A stretch of DNA of 12,587 bases, taken from an uncultured Paracoccaceae bacterium (GTDB lineage: Bacteria; Pseudomonadota; Alphaproteobacteria; Rhodobacterales; Rhodobacteraceae). Shown piece by piece: positions 1-6,842 of the stretch (positions within the stretch are counted from its first letter, which is position 1; each line of letters opens with the position of its first letter). The position numbers and the translations under genes are program-made. The stretch spans positions 1 to 12,587 of the forward strand of contig CALESR010000090.1 of the NCBI GenBank assembly GCA_937907485.1, written 5' to 3'. The notes beneath the pieces were generated by a model. The model saw only the letters and a program-made list of their open reading frames with translations, was not told the origin of the DNA and searched no databases.

Positions 1-3
1 CAT
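1..3 (-). CDS. Start codon of the next operon gene, probably soxD (partial)
   Basis: The soxB stop codon (TGA on the minus strand, 5 to 3) overlaps an ATG at 3 to 1, giving TGATG. In heterotetrameric sarcosine oxidase operons the order soxB-soxD-soxA-soxG is usual, and close coupling of soxD to soxB is common. Only the start codon is inside the window, so the identity rests on operon convention alone; no coding sequence can be inspected. Confidence 0.4.
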
Positions 4-1250
4 CAATGCGCCACCCCCGCCGCGACGCTTTCGTCGATGAACTTGCCTTCGCGGAAGCGGAACATGCTGAATTCGGCGGCCAGCGGCCCCGGTTCGCCCT
101 TGGCGATCAGTTCGGCCATCGCCCAGCCCGAGCCGGGGATTGCCTTGAAGCCGCCGGTGCCCCAGCCGCAGTTGATGAAGGTATTGCCGAGCGGGGTTTT
201 CGACAGGATGGGCGAGCGGTCGCCGGTCATGTCGACGATGCCGCCCCACTGGCGCAGCATCTTGAGGCGCGACAGCATCGGGAAGGTCTCGATCAGGGCG
301 CGCACGGTTTCCTCGATGTGCATCCACGAGCCGCGCTGGGTGTAGTTGTTGAAATGGTCGGCACCGCCGCCGATGACCATCTCGCCCTTGTCGGATTGCG
401 ACATGTAGCCATGCACGGTGTTGGCCATGACGACGCAGGACATCGCCGGTTTGATCGGTTCGGACACCATCGCCTGCAGCGCCACCGATTCGACCGGCAG
501 GCGGAAGCCCGCCATGTTGGCCAGATGCCCCGAGTGCCCGGCGACCACGATGCCCAGCTTGCCGCAGCCGATGGTGCCAAGGGTGGTGTTGACGGCAGAC
601 ACCACGCCGCCGACGCTTTCGACGCCGGTGACTTCGCAGTTCTGGATCACATGCATGCCCATCGCCGAACAGGCGCGGGCATAGCCCCAGGCGACCGCGT
701 CATGGCGCGCGGTGCCGCCGCGCGGTTGCCAGAGCGCGCCGAGCACGGGATAGCGCGGTCCGTCGATGTTCATGATCGGCACGATGCGCTTGACCTCGGC
801 GGGCGTGATGAAGCGGGTCTCGACGCCCTGCAGCGCGTTGGCCATCGCAGTGCGTTTATAGCCGCGCGCCTCATGTTCGGTCTGCGCCAGCATCATCACG
901 CCGCGCGGCGAGAACATGGTGTTGTAGTTCAGGTCCTGGCTGAGCCCCTCGAACAGGCTGCGGGCCTTTTCATAGATCGCGGCGGAGGGGTCCTGCAGAT
1001 AGTTCGAGCGGATGATGGTGGTGTTGCGCCCGGTGTTGCCGCCGCCCAGCCAGCCCTTTTCAAGGATCGCGACATTGCGGATGCCGAAGTTCTTGCCGAG
1101 GTAATAGGCCGTCGCCAGCCCGTGACCGCCCGCGCCGACGATGATGACATCGTAATGCGGCGCCGGTTGCGGCGAGGCCCAGGCGCGCTGCCAACCGGTG
1201 TGCTGGCGCATGGCCTCGCGGGCGATGGCAAAGACGGAATAGGATTTCAT
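3..1250 (-). CDS. soxB: Sarcosine oxidase, beta subunit (heterotetrameric)
   Basis: This is the 415-residue beta subunit of heterotetrameric sarcosine oxidase, which oxidises sarcosine (N-methylglycine) to glycine in the cytoplasm and passes the one-carbon unit to tetrahydrofolate. It lies downstream of glycine betaine and creatine breakdown. The FAD-binding Rossmann motif is seen at residues 34-52 (DVIIVGAGGHGLATAYYLG). The segment GGTARHDAVAW at 178-188 holds His183, which by family comparison is the likely covalent FMN attachment site. The C-terminal GWGTGGFKAIPGSG motif is typical of SoxB, and the length matches the family (about 405-417). The ATG at 1250 has a GGGAG ribosome site (1258-1262) seven bases upstream. 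The stop overlaps the next start (TGATG), so translational coupling within a soxBDAG operon is likely. It is divergent from ccmI. A generic DAO-family oxidase is less likely because of the full-length SoxB-type motifs. Confidence 0.93.
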   Translation of the reverse strand: MKSYSVFAIAREAMRQHTGWQRAWASPQPAPHYDVIIVGAGGHGLATAYYLGKNFGIRNVAILEKGWLGGGNTGRNTTIIRSNYLQDPSAAIYEKARSLFEGLSQDLNYNTMFSPRGVMMLAQTEHEARGYKRTAMANALQGVETRFITPAEVKRIVPIMNIDGPRYPVLGALWQPRGGTARHDAVAWGYARACSAMGMHVIQNCEVTGVESVGGVVSAVNTTLGTIGCGKLGIVVAGHSGHLANMAGFRLPVESVALQAMVSEPIKPAMSCVVMANTVHGYMSQSDKGEMVIGGGADHFNNYTQRGSWMHIEETVRALIETFPMLSRLKMLRQWGGIVDMTGDRSPILSKTPLGNTFINCGWGTGGFKAIPGSGWAMAELIAKGEPGPLAAEFSMFRFREGKFIDESVAAGVAH

Positions 1251-1472
1251 CGTCGCACTCCCTGCGGGCGGGACGCATGCGGGGCGTCCGGTCCGGTGAT
1301 GGATCGGAGCGCGAGATAACCCTTCGCTACAAGCGGCACAATGCGGACAAAACCGACATGGTGGCCCAACTGCGCCGATGCGTCACACAGCGCGTCGGGG
1401 CGGGGCGTGGCGGAATGGCTTTTGTCGCGGCGCGGGGCAGGGTAAGGGAGGGAGGATTTGACAGGAGGCGTC
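1251..1472. other. Divergent intergenic region, soxB / ccmI
   Basis: About 220 bases separate the divergent soxB and ccmI starts, so both promoters should lie here. I found ribosome sites at each end but no convincing -35/-10 pair or operator. The -35-like TTGTCC (minus strand, 1344-1349) and TTATCT (1314-1319) are 24 bases apart, too far for one sigma-70 promoter. No small gene is supported. Confidence 0.5.
1463..1468 (+). promoter_or_regulatory. Ribosome binding site that fixes the ccmI start
   Basis: AGGAGG lies four bases before the ATG at 1473. A TTG at 1458 in the same frame would add five residues, but this strong site lies inside that extension, so the ATG is the better start. Confidence 0.75.
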
Positions 1473-2717
1473 ATGACGATCTGGTCGTTCCTCATCCCGG
1501 CGCTGGTGCTTTCGGCGGTAGTGGTCGGACTCGTCGCGTTGGGATTGTGGCGGGGCGCCCGTGTGCAGGCCTCCGAGCCCGGCCCGCGGCGCGAGATGCG
1601 CATCTATGCCGACCAGCTCAAGGAAATCGACCGGGACCGCGCGCGGGGCCTGATCCCCGAGGACGAGGCCGGGCGGTTGCGGGCGGAAACGGCGCGCCGG
1701 TTGCTGGAGGCGGATCGCCGGGCCGTGACGCCGCTGCGCGAATCGCCCCCCGGCATGAAGGCGCTGGCACTGGTGCTGGTGCTGGCGGTGCCGGTGCTGG
1801 CTGGCGTGCTCTATGTCCGTCAGGGGGTGCCCGGCCTGCCCGATCAGCCTTTGGCGCAGCGCCAGCAAGACGCCGCCGAGGCCCGCGAGGCGCGGCGGCC
1901 GCAGATCGAGATGGAGGCCGCCTGGGAGGCCGACCCCGAGCGTCCGCCGGCGCCCGAGGTCGAGCCGCAGTATCTGGCGCTGATGGAGCAGTTGCGCGAG
2001 GCGATCACCCATCGGCCGAACGATCAGCGCGGGTTGCGTCTGCTGGCGGTGAACGAGGGCAATCTGGGCAATCACGCGGCCTCGGCGGCGGCGTGGGAGC
2101 GGCTGGTGGCGGTGCAGGGCCCCGATGCGCCGGTCGAGGATCTGGCGGCGTTGGCCGAAGCGATGGCGATGGCGGCGGGTGGGCTGATCTCGGCAGAGAC
2201 CGAACTGGTGCTCGAAGCGATCCTGCGGCAAGACCCGCGCAACGGCACCGCGCGCTATTATCTGGGGCTGATGTTCGCGCAGACCGGGCGGCCGGACCTG
2301 ACGTTCCGCCTGTGGCGCGGGCTGCTGGAGGAAAGCAATCCCGATGACCTCTGGGTGCCGGCGATTCGCGGCACGATCGAGGAATTGGCGCAGATCGCAG
2401 GCGTGCGTTATACGCTGCCGCCCGAAGCGGCGGGCGGGCGCGGTCCGTCGGCCAGCGACATGCAGGCGGCGGCGGGGATGACCGAGGCCGAGCGTCAGCA
2501 GATGATCGGCGGCATGGTCGAGGGGCTGGCGGCGCGGCTGGCCAATGGCGGCGGCCCGCCCGAGGATTGGGCCCGGCTGATCGGCGCGCTGGGGGTGCTG
2601 GGGCAGGGCGACCGGGCGCGGGCGATCTGGGCAGAGGCGCGGCTGGTCTTTGCCGACCGGCCCGAGGCGCTGGCGCTGATCGACGCTGCGGCGCAGGCGC
2701 AGGGTTTCACCGAATAA
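1473..2717 (+). CDS. ccmI: Cytochrome c biogenesis protein CcmI (CycH)
   Basis: CcmI presents unfolded apocytochrome c to the CcmF/CcmH haem ligation complex on the periplasmic side (System I cytochrome c maturation). The 414-residue protein has two N-terminal membrane segments (about residues 5-26 and 95-114). Between them is the family's conserved cytoplasmic loop (YADQLKEIDRDRARGL, 45-60), followed by a long periplasmic part with helical TPR-like repeats. This CcmI-1/CcmI-2 layout is typical of alphaproteobacteria. The N-terminal segment recurs in CcmI as 'Y.DQL.E.DRD...GL', which supports the call. The stop TAA shares a base with the ruvX start (TAATG), so ruvX is probably translated by coupling. 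No other ccm gene is in the window, so ccmI appears to be unlinked from ccmABCDEFGH here. Confidence 0.92.
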   Translation: MTIWSFLIPALVLSAVVVGLVALGLWRGARVQASEPGPRREMRIYADQLKEIDRDRARGLIPEDEAGRLRAETARRLLEADRRAVTPLRESPPGMKALALVLVLAVPVLAGVLYVRQGVPGLPDQPLAQRQQDAAEAREARRPQIEMEAAWEADPERPPAPEVEPQYLALMEQLREAITHRPNDQRGLRLLAVNEGNLGNHAASAAAWERLVAVQGPDAPVEDLAALAEAMAMAAGGLISAETELVLEAILRQDPRNGTARYYLGLMFAQTGRPDLTFRLWRGLLEESNPDDLWVPAIRGTIEELAQIAGVRYTLPPEAAGGRGPSASDMQAAAGMTEAERQQMIGGMVEGLAARLANGGGPPEDWARLIGALGVLGQGDRARAIWAEARLVFADRPEALALIDAAAQAQGFTE

Positions 2718-3190
2718 TGGCGGTCTTTGCCGAGACCGAGGGGTTTCTGGCCGCCCTGCCGCCGCAGGGCGCGCTGGCGGGCCTCGATCTGGGGGAAAAG
2801 ACCATCGGTGTTGCGGTCAGTGATCTGCGGCGCATGGTGGCGACCCCGCTGGAAACCATTCGGCGCGCCAAATTCACCCTCGACGCGGCGCGGCTGTTGC
2901 AGATCGCGCAGGCGCGCGGGCTGGCGGGGCTGGTGCTGGGGCTGCCGCTGAACATGGATGGCAGCGAGGGGCCGCGCTGCCAGTCGACCCGCGCCTTTGC
3001 CCGCAATCTGGGCGGGCTGACCGATCTGCCCATCGGGTTCTGGGACGAGCGGCTGTCGACCGTCGCGGCAACGCGGGCGCTGCTGGATTTCGACACCTCG
3101 CGCGCCAAGCGGGCGCAGGTGATCGATCATGTGGCGGCGGGCTTCATTCTGCAGGGATTTCTGGACAGAATGGCCGTATTGCGTCGCTGA
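2717..3190 (+). CDS. ruvX: RuvX/YqgF family putative Holliday junction resolvase
   Basis: This 157-residue protein has an RNase H-like fold and belongs to the RuvX/YqgF family. The family is proposed to act in Holliday junction resolution and in pre-16S rRNA 5' end processing; the in vivo substrate differs between studies. Acidic catalytic motifs are present: AGLDLGEKTIGVAVSD (21-36, Asp24), WDERLST (109-115) and IDHVAAGFILQ (136-146, Asp137). The start is the ATG overlapping the ccmI stop. A longer frame upstream exists only because it runs through ccmI. Length fits the family (about 140-160). It is co-transcribed with ccmI and probably the DUF1289 gene, and convergent with the ruvCAB operon. 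Confidence 0.93.
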   Translation: MAVFAETEGFLAALPPQGALAGLDLGEKTIGVAVSDLRRMVATPLETIRRAKFTLDAARLLQIAQARGLAGLVLGLPLNMDGSEGPRCQSTRAFARNLGGLTDLPIGFWDERLSTVAATRALLDFDTSRAKRAQVIDHVAAGFILQGFLDRMAVLRR

Positions 3191-3236
3191 CGGGCTGGAA
3201 GCGCGGGATCGGCTGGCTATCTTGCCATCGAATGTC

Positions 3237-3240
3237 AGGA
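3237..3240 (+). promoter_or_regulatory. Ribosome binding site favouring the downstream DUF1289 start
   Basis: AGGA nine bases before the ATG at 3250. The in-frame ATG at 3232 has no comparable site before it, so the shorter protein is preferred. Confidence 0.5.
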
Positions 3241-3249
3241 ACAGACGCG

Positions 3250-3495
3250 ATGAATGACCTCTCGACCGACCGGATTTGGATGCGCAACGAAGTGGACAGC
3301 CCCTGCGTGAAGGTCTGCGTGATGCATCCCCGCGCGGGGATTTGCGTCGGCTGTCACCGCACGCTGGATGAGATCGCCGAATGGTCGGGCATGGCGCCGG
3401 ACACGCGGCGCGCGGTCATGGCGCAACTGCCGGAGCGGGCGGCGGCGCTGAAACAACGCCGGGGCGGACGCGCGGCGCGGTTGGGCGAGGTCTGA
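3250..3495 (+). CDS. DUF1289 small four-cysteine protein
   Basis: An 81-residue protein of the DUF1289 family. The signature is clear: SPCVKVC (17-23), GICVGCHRTLDEIAEW (30-45), then a helix ending in LPERAA. Four cysteines (19, 23, 32, 35) in a CxxxC...CxxC arrangement suggest a small metal site (zinc or an Fe-S cluster); which metal cannot be told from sequence. The family has no established function known to me. The tail is basic (KQRRGGRAAR, 68-77). Start at 3250 is chosen on the ribosome site; 3232 would add six residues. It follows ruvX by about 60 bases and ends 16 bases before the convergent ruvB stop, with no clear terminator in that gap. Confidence 0.85.
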   Translation: MNDLSTDRIWMRNEVDSPCVKVCVMHPRAGICVGCHRTLDEIAEWSGMAPDTRRAVMAQLPERAAALKQRRGGRAARLGEV

Positions 3496-3511
3496 GGCCC
3501 CGCCCCGCGCG

Positions 3512-4549
3512 TCAGGCCGGGTCGGTGTCGAAGAGATCGACCTGCGCGGGCGGTCGCGGCGGCGTCAGCCCTAGGTGACGCCAGCTGGCCGGGGTCAGCA
3601 TGCGCCCGCGCGGGGTGCGCGCCAGCAGGCCCTGCTGCAAGAGGAAGGGCTCGATCACCTCTTCGATGGCGTCGCGGCTTTCGCTGAGCGCGGCGGCGAT
3701 GGTTTCCACGCCCACCGGCCCGCCGCCGTAATGATCCGCCAGCAGTTGCAGATACCGCCGGTCGGCGCCGTCGAGGCCGCGGTGATCGACGCCCAGCCGG
3801 GTCAGCGCGTCATCGGCCAGCGCGCGGCTGAGCGTGCCGTCGCCCTCGACCAGCGCAAAATCGACCACCCGACGCAGGAGCCGCCCGGCGATTCGCGGCG
3901 TTCCGCGGGCGCGGCGGGCGATTTCCTGCACGCCCTCGTCGGCGGCGGGGATGCCCAGCAGCCGGGCGCCGCGCGCGACGATCTGGCAGAGTTCGGCCTC
4001 GGTGTAGAATTGCAGCCGCGTCGGAATGCCGAACCGGTCGCGCAGCGGCGTGGTCAGCAGGCCCAGCCGGGTGGTGGCGCCGACGAGGGTGAAGGGTTGC
4101 AGCTCGATACGCACGGTGCGCGCGGCGGGGCCCTCGCCAATCACCAGATCGAGCATGAAATCCTCCATCGCGGGATAGAGGACCTCTTCAACCGCCGGGC
4201 TGAGGCGGTGGATCTCGTCGATGAAGAGCACATCGCGCGGTTCCAGATTGGTCAGGATCGCCGCCAGATCGCCCGCCTTGGCCAGCACCGGCCCCGAGGT
4301 CATGCGAAACCCGACACCGAGTTCGCGCGCCATGATCTGCGCCAGCGTGGTCTTGCCCAGACCGGGCGGGCCATAGAACAGCGTGTGATCCATCGCCTCG
4401 GAGCGCATCCGGGCGGATTGGATGAAGACCTTCAGATTGGCGCGCGCCTCGTGCTGGCCGATGAATTCATCGAGCATCTGCGGCCGCAGGGCGCGGTCGG
4501 AATCCTCGGGCTGGCGGTCAGGGCGCAGAGTGGGATCGGGCGTGGTCAT
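3512..4549 (-). CDS. ruvB: Holliday junction branch migration helicase RuvB
   Basis: RuvB is the AAA+ motor that drives branch migration of Holliday junctions with RuvA and RuvC. The 345-residue protein carries Walker A GPPGLGKTT (60-68), Walker B FIDEIH (109-114), sensor 1 GATTR (157-161), the arginine-finger segment LRDRFG (169-174), sensor 2 GTPR (217-220), and a C-terminal winged-helix domain that ends with RTPRGRMLTP (311-320). The ATG at 4549 gives the usual RuvB N-terminus. A TTG six codons upstream would add MRAFNR and is less likely. No strong ribosome site precedes it. It lies 43 bases downstream of the GIY-YIG gene. The C-terminal tail contains QVDLF (336-340), which resembles a sliding-clamp binding peptide (see findings). 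Confidence 0.97.
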   Translation of the reverse strand: MTTPDPTLRPDRQPEDSDRALRPQMLDEFIGQHEARANLKVFIQSARMRSEAMDHTLFYGPPGLGKTTLAQIMARELGVGFRMTSGPVLAKAGDLAAILTNLEPRDVLFIDEIHRLSPAVEEVLYPAMEDFMLDLVIGEGPAARTVRIELQPFTLVGATTRLGLLTTPLRDRFGIPTRLQFYTEAELCQIVARGARLLGIPAADEGVQEIARRARGTPRIAGRLLRRVVDFALVEGDGTLSRALADDALTRLGVDHRGLDGADRRYLQLLADHYGGGPVGVETIAAALSESRDAIEEVIEPFLLQQGLLARTPRGRMLTPASWRHLGLTPPRPPAQVDLFDTDPA

Positions 4550-4592
4550 GCGGTTGAATGCTCGCAAAGGGGGGCGGTCGTCAACATCGCGT

Positions 4593-5465
4593 TCATGAGT
4601 TCAGTCCAAACTGACGGGTGTGCAGTCGGCGCATCCAGCCGTGCTCGGCGCGAATCACCGCGTCGGCCGGGGCAGCGGGCGAGAGGAGTTCGAGGATCGA
4701 AAACAGAAAATTCGAAGGATTGCGTCGGGCAAGGTGCAAGGTGACGCCGGTCTGCCCGGCGACATGGGCCTGCCAACGGCCCAGCAGATTGTCCTCGCCG
4801 TAAGCGGAGCCGACATATCGAGCGCCATCTTGTGTGTCGGTAATCAGATAGATGCCGCGCCAGTGGCGCAGCACCTCGGCCCAGCGCGCCGGAATCGCCC
4901 GCAAGGTGGCGGCGTCGAGGATCAGTGTGTCCCAGTCGGGCAATGGTGGAGACAGATCGGCCTTTGGTGTGATTTGCAGCACCGGCAGCGGCGTTGTTTC
5001 GGCCAAGCGCATATAGGCGCGTGCCCCGGGGTCGGCCACGATCAGGCGACCGACCAGTTCGGCCAGTTCGGCCATCGGCGTCAGCGTGAAGCTGGCGCGC
5101 GAAGCGGCGGGGGCTGTGGCCTCGGCCAGACGGGGGTCCCGGATCCGCTCGCGCATGGTGCGAAAATCGGGGTCGGCGAACAGGTCAGCGGGGCTGCGAT
5201 CCTGCCAGCCATCCTGACGCCAAAGGCCAAGGAAGACGAGTGTCCCGTCGCCGCGGGTCAGGAAGGATGCCATGATCCGCCGTGCCTTCAGCGTCGCCTC
5301 GGCCTGACGGGGATGGGTGCGTTGGTAGGCGTCGAACAGCGCAGGTTCCGATTCGGCCATCTGGGTCAGCGCCAGCCGTTCGTGCGGGTTGCCGGGTTTG
5401 TGCAGGCAGAGGGCGGTTTGGGTGGGGACAAGGCCGTGCGCTGCAAGGAGCGTGCAGAACTCCAT
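4593..5465 (-). CDS. GIY-YIG nuclease-domain protein within the ruv operon
   Basis: A 290-residue protein with a C-terminal GIY-YIG endonuclease domain. The core motif is GIYLITDTQDGARYVG (204-219), followed by NLLGRW (226-231, with Arg230 as the likely catalytic arginine) and AEHGWMRRLHTRQFGLN (273-289, with Glu274 the likely metal ligand). GIY-YIG domains hydrolyse phosphodiester bonds and occur in UvrC, SLX1 and homing enzymes. The N-terminal 200 residues I do not recognise; they look soluble and mixed alpha/beta, with no membrane segment. It is co-directional with ruvC, ruvA and ruvB, between ruvA and ruvB, so a role in recombination or repair intermediates is plausible but inferred. The 3' part has lower GC than its neighbours, hinting at transfer. 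No strong ribosome site precedes the ATG; translation may depend on coupling to the small frame upstream (TGATG). Confidence 0.85.
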   Translation of the reverse strand: MEFCTLLAAHGLVPTQTALCLHKPGNPHERLALTQMAESEPALFDAYQRTHPRQAEATLKARRIMASFLTRGDGTLVFLGLWRQDGWQDRSPADLFADPDFRTMRERIRDPRLAEATAPAASRASFTLTPMAELAELVGRLIVADPGARAYMRLAETTPLPVLQITPKADLSPPLPDWDTLILDAATLRAIPARWAEVLRHWRGIYLITDTQDGARYVGSAYGEDNLLGRWQAHVAGQTGVTLHLARRNPSNFLFSILELLSPAAPADAVIRAEHGWMRRLHTRQFGLNS

Positions 5466-5575
5466 CAGCCGGCGCCTTTGGCGGGCCGGGGAAGGGCAGT
5501 TCCGGTGGCCTGGGGTTTCTGGCTGCGGGGCGCGGTTGGGGCGTGTCGTGGGGAGGGGGATGTGGCAGGGCTCAT
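5465..5575 (-). CDS. Candidate 36-residue small protein coupling ruvA to the GIY-YIG gene
   Basis: The gap between ruvA and the nuclease gene is filled by one open frame. Its ATG (5575-5573) overlaps the ruvA stop as ATGA, and its stop (5467-5465) overlaps the nuclease ATG as TGATG. The predicted peptide begins MSPATSPSPRHAP and ends RPAKGAG. It is rich in Pro and Ala, carries several Arg, Lys and Ser, and has no acidic residue, so it would be basic and unstructured. No ribosome site is seen, so reinitiation after ruvA is the expected mode. It could be a real peptide, a leader that keeps ribosomes moving to the nuclease gene, or chance in GC-rich DNA. I do not recognise a family. Confidence 0.35.
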   Translation of the reverse strand: MSPATSPSPRHAPTAPRSQKPQATGTALPRPAKGAG

Positions 5576-6252
5576 TTCGGCGCCAGAAGTTTGAGGGCGG
5601 CGCGGATCAGGGCGGGGGTTTCGGTCTCGACCTCGGCGGCCTGGGCGACGGCCTGCGCGGCCTCGGACGGGCCATAGCCGAGGTTGGTCAGCGCCGAAAG
5701 TGCGTCGGCCTGGGTCTGCGCCGACTGGCGGCGGGCATTGGCCCTTGGTTTGGCGACCGGCGCCGCGGCGGGCTCGGTCGGTTCGATCACGAGGTCGGAC
5801 TCGCCCGGATCGGCGCCCAAATCGGCGCCGGTGGCGCCCATCGCCATCACGGTCGGCGCCTTGTCCTTGAGTTCGAGCACCAGTCGTTGCGCCAGTTTCG
5901 GCCCGACGCCGGGCGCCTTGCGCATCGCACCGGCGTCGCCGATGGCGATGGCGCGGGCGACGCCTTCGGGCCCCAGCGTGCCGAGGATCGACATCGCCGC
6001 CTTGGCGCCGACGCCCTGCACCCCCATCAGCAGCCGGTGCCATTCCTTTTCCATCAGGGTGAGAAAGCCGAAAAGCTGCAGCAGATCCTCGCGCACCAGC
6101 AGTTCGGTATACAGCGCGGCCATGCCGCCGGGGCCGGGCAGCGCCATCAGCGTGCGCTCGGACACATGCACCAGATACCCGACGCCGCGCACGTCGAGCA
6201 GGATGTGGTCCGACGCGCGATAATCGATGCGTCCCGAAAGTTTGCCGATCAT
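5572..6252 (-). CDS. ruvA: Holliday junction DNA-binding protein RuvA
   Basis: RuvA binds the four-way junction as a tetramer and loads RuvB. The 226-residue protein shows the N-terminal OB-fold (MIGKLSGRID... about 1-65), two helix-hairpin-helix motifs (GVQGVGAKAAMSILG, 77-91, and APGVGPKLAQRLVLELKDK, 113-131), a long flexible Ala/Pro linker (about 134-180), and the C-terminal RuvB-contacting domain (ALSALTNLGYGPSEAAQAV, 184-202). It is longer than the E. coli protein (203 residues) because of the linker. The ATG at 6252 overlaps the ruvC stop (ATGA), so the two are translationally coupled. The stop overlaps the start of the small frame before the GIY-YIG gene. Confidence 0.97.
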   Translation of the reverse strand: MIGKLSGRIDYRASDHILLDVRGVGYLVHVSERTLMALPGPGGMAALYTELLVREDLLQLFGFLTLMEKEWHRLLMGVQGVGAKAAMSILGTLGPEGVARAIAIGDAGAMRKAPGVGPKLAQRLVLELKDKAPTVMAMGATGADLGADPGESDLVIEPTEPAAAPVAKPRANARRQSAQTQADALSALTNLGYGPSEAAQAVAQAAEVETETPALIRAALKLLAPK

Positions 6253-6752
6253 CCCGCCGCCCTCACCGCTGCCGCCAGACGCCCGGCGCTTTGCACATGA
6301 AAGGAATGGCAGATCGCCACCGCCAGCGCATCCGCCGCGTCGGGGCTGTCGATCTGCACACCGGGCAATTGCATGCGCACCATGTGGTCAACCTGCACCT
6401 TGGCGGCCTTGCCGACACCGACCACGGCCTTTTTCACCGCGTTGGGGGCGTATTCGCCGACCACGAGGCCGAATTGCGCCGGCACCAGCAGGGCAATCGC
6501 CCGCGCATGGCCCAGTTTCAGCGTCGCCACGGCGTCCTTGTTGACAAAGGTCTGTTCCACCGCCGCGCAATCGGGGCGATGCTGCTCCAGCACGCGGGTC
6601 AGTTGCACATGCAGGCTGAGCAGACGCTCGGCCAGATCGTCGCCGACCGAGTGCAGCGTCCCGTTGGCGACATGGCTGAGCCGCGAGCCCGCCACGTCGA
6701 TCAGCCCCCACCCGAGGTTGCGCAAACCCGGGTCGATCCCCAAAACCCGCAT
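6249..6752 (-). CDS. ruvC: Crossover junction endodeoxyribonuclease RuvC
   Basis: RuvC is the dimeric resolvase that cuts Holliday junctions. The 167-residue protein keeps the four catalytic acids at the same numbers as E. coli RuvC: Asp7 in VLGIDPGLRNLGWG, Glu66 in AAVEQTFVNKDA, and Asp138 and Asp141 in SPDAADALAVA. The start is the ATG at 6752, with AAGG (6759-6762) six bases upstream. A longer in-frame extension to 6845 would add 31 residues with no family match. It is the first gene of the operon ruvC-ruvA-smORF-GIY-YIG-ruvB, and it is divergent from the DUF1127 gene. The upstream region holds phased repeats and a degenerate SOS-like site (see separate entries). Confidence 0.97.
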   Translation of the reverse strand: MRVLGIDPGLRNLGWGLIDVAGSRLSHVANGTLHSVGDDLAERLLSLHVQLTRVLEQHRPDCAAVEQTFVNKDAVATLKLGHARAIALLVPAQFGLVVGEYAPNAVKKAVVGVGKAAKVQVDHMVRMQLPGVQIDSPDAADALAVAICHSFHVQSAGRLAAAVRAAG

Positions 6753-6810
6753 CCGATGCCTTGCCTGTTGAGTCGCGCGCCCTGACTGGCGCGTCCTTGG
6801 CGCAAATTTG

Positions 6811-6825
6811 GCACGAAAAGTGAAC
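6811..6825 (-). promoter_or_regulatory. Degenerate SOS (LexA) box candidate before ruvC
   Basis: The plus strand reads GCAC-N7-GAAC. The alphaproteobacterial LexA site known from Rhodobacter sphaeroides is GTTC-N7-GTTC (GAAC-N7-GAAC on the other strand), so one base of eight is wrong. It lies about 60 bases before the ruvC ATG, a sensible operator position. Because the site is imperfect, confidence is low. Confidence 0.25.
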
Positions 6826-6842
6826 AAACGCCAGTGGAAAGA

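Noticed and set aside
6..1319. Long plus-strand open frame opposite soxB (about 437 codons)
   Set aside because: Antisense shadow of a high-GC gene. Its product is His/Asp/Arg/Ala-rich without any domain, and soxB on the other strand is unmistakable.
1314..1349. Sigma-70-like elements TTGTCC and TTATCT upstream of soxB
   Set aside because: The spacing is 24 bases, too long for one promoter, and neither hexamer is strong in GC-rich DNA of this kind.
3575..4744. Long plus-strand open frame opposite ruvB (389 codons)
   Set aside because: Shadow of ruvB, with low-complexity composition and no ribosome site or recognisable motif.
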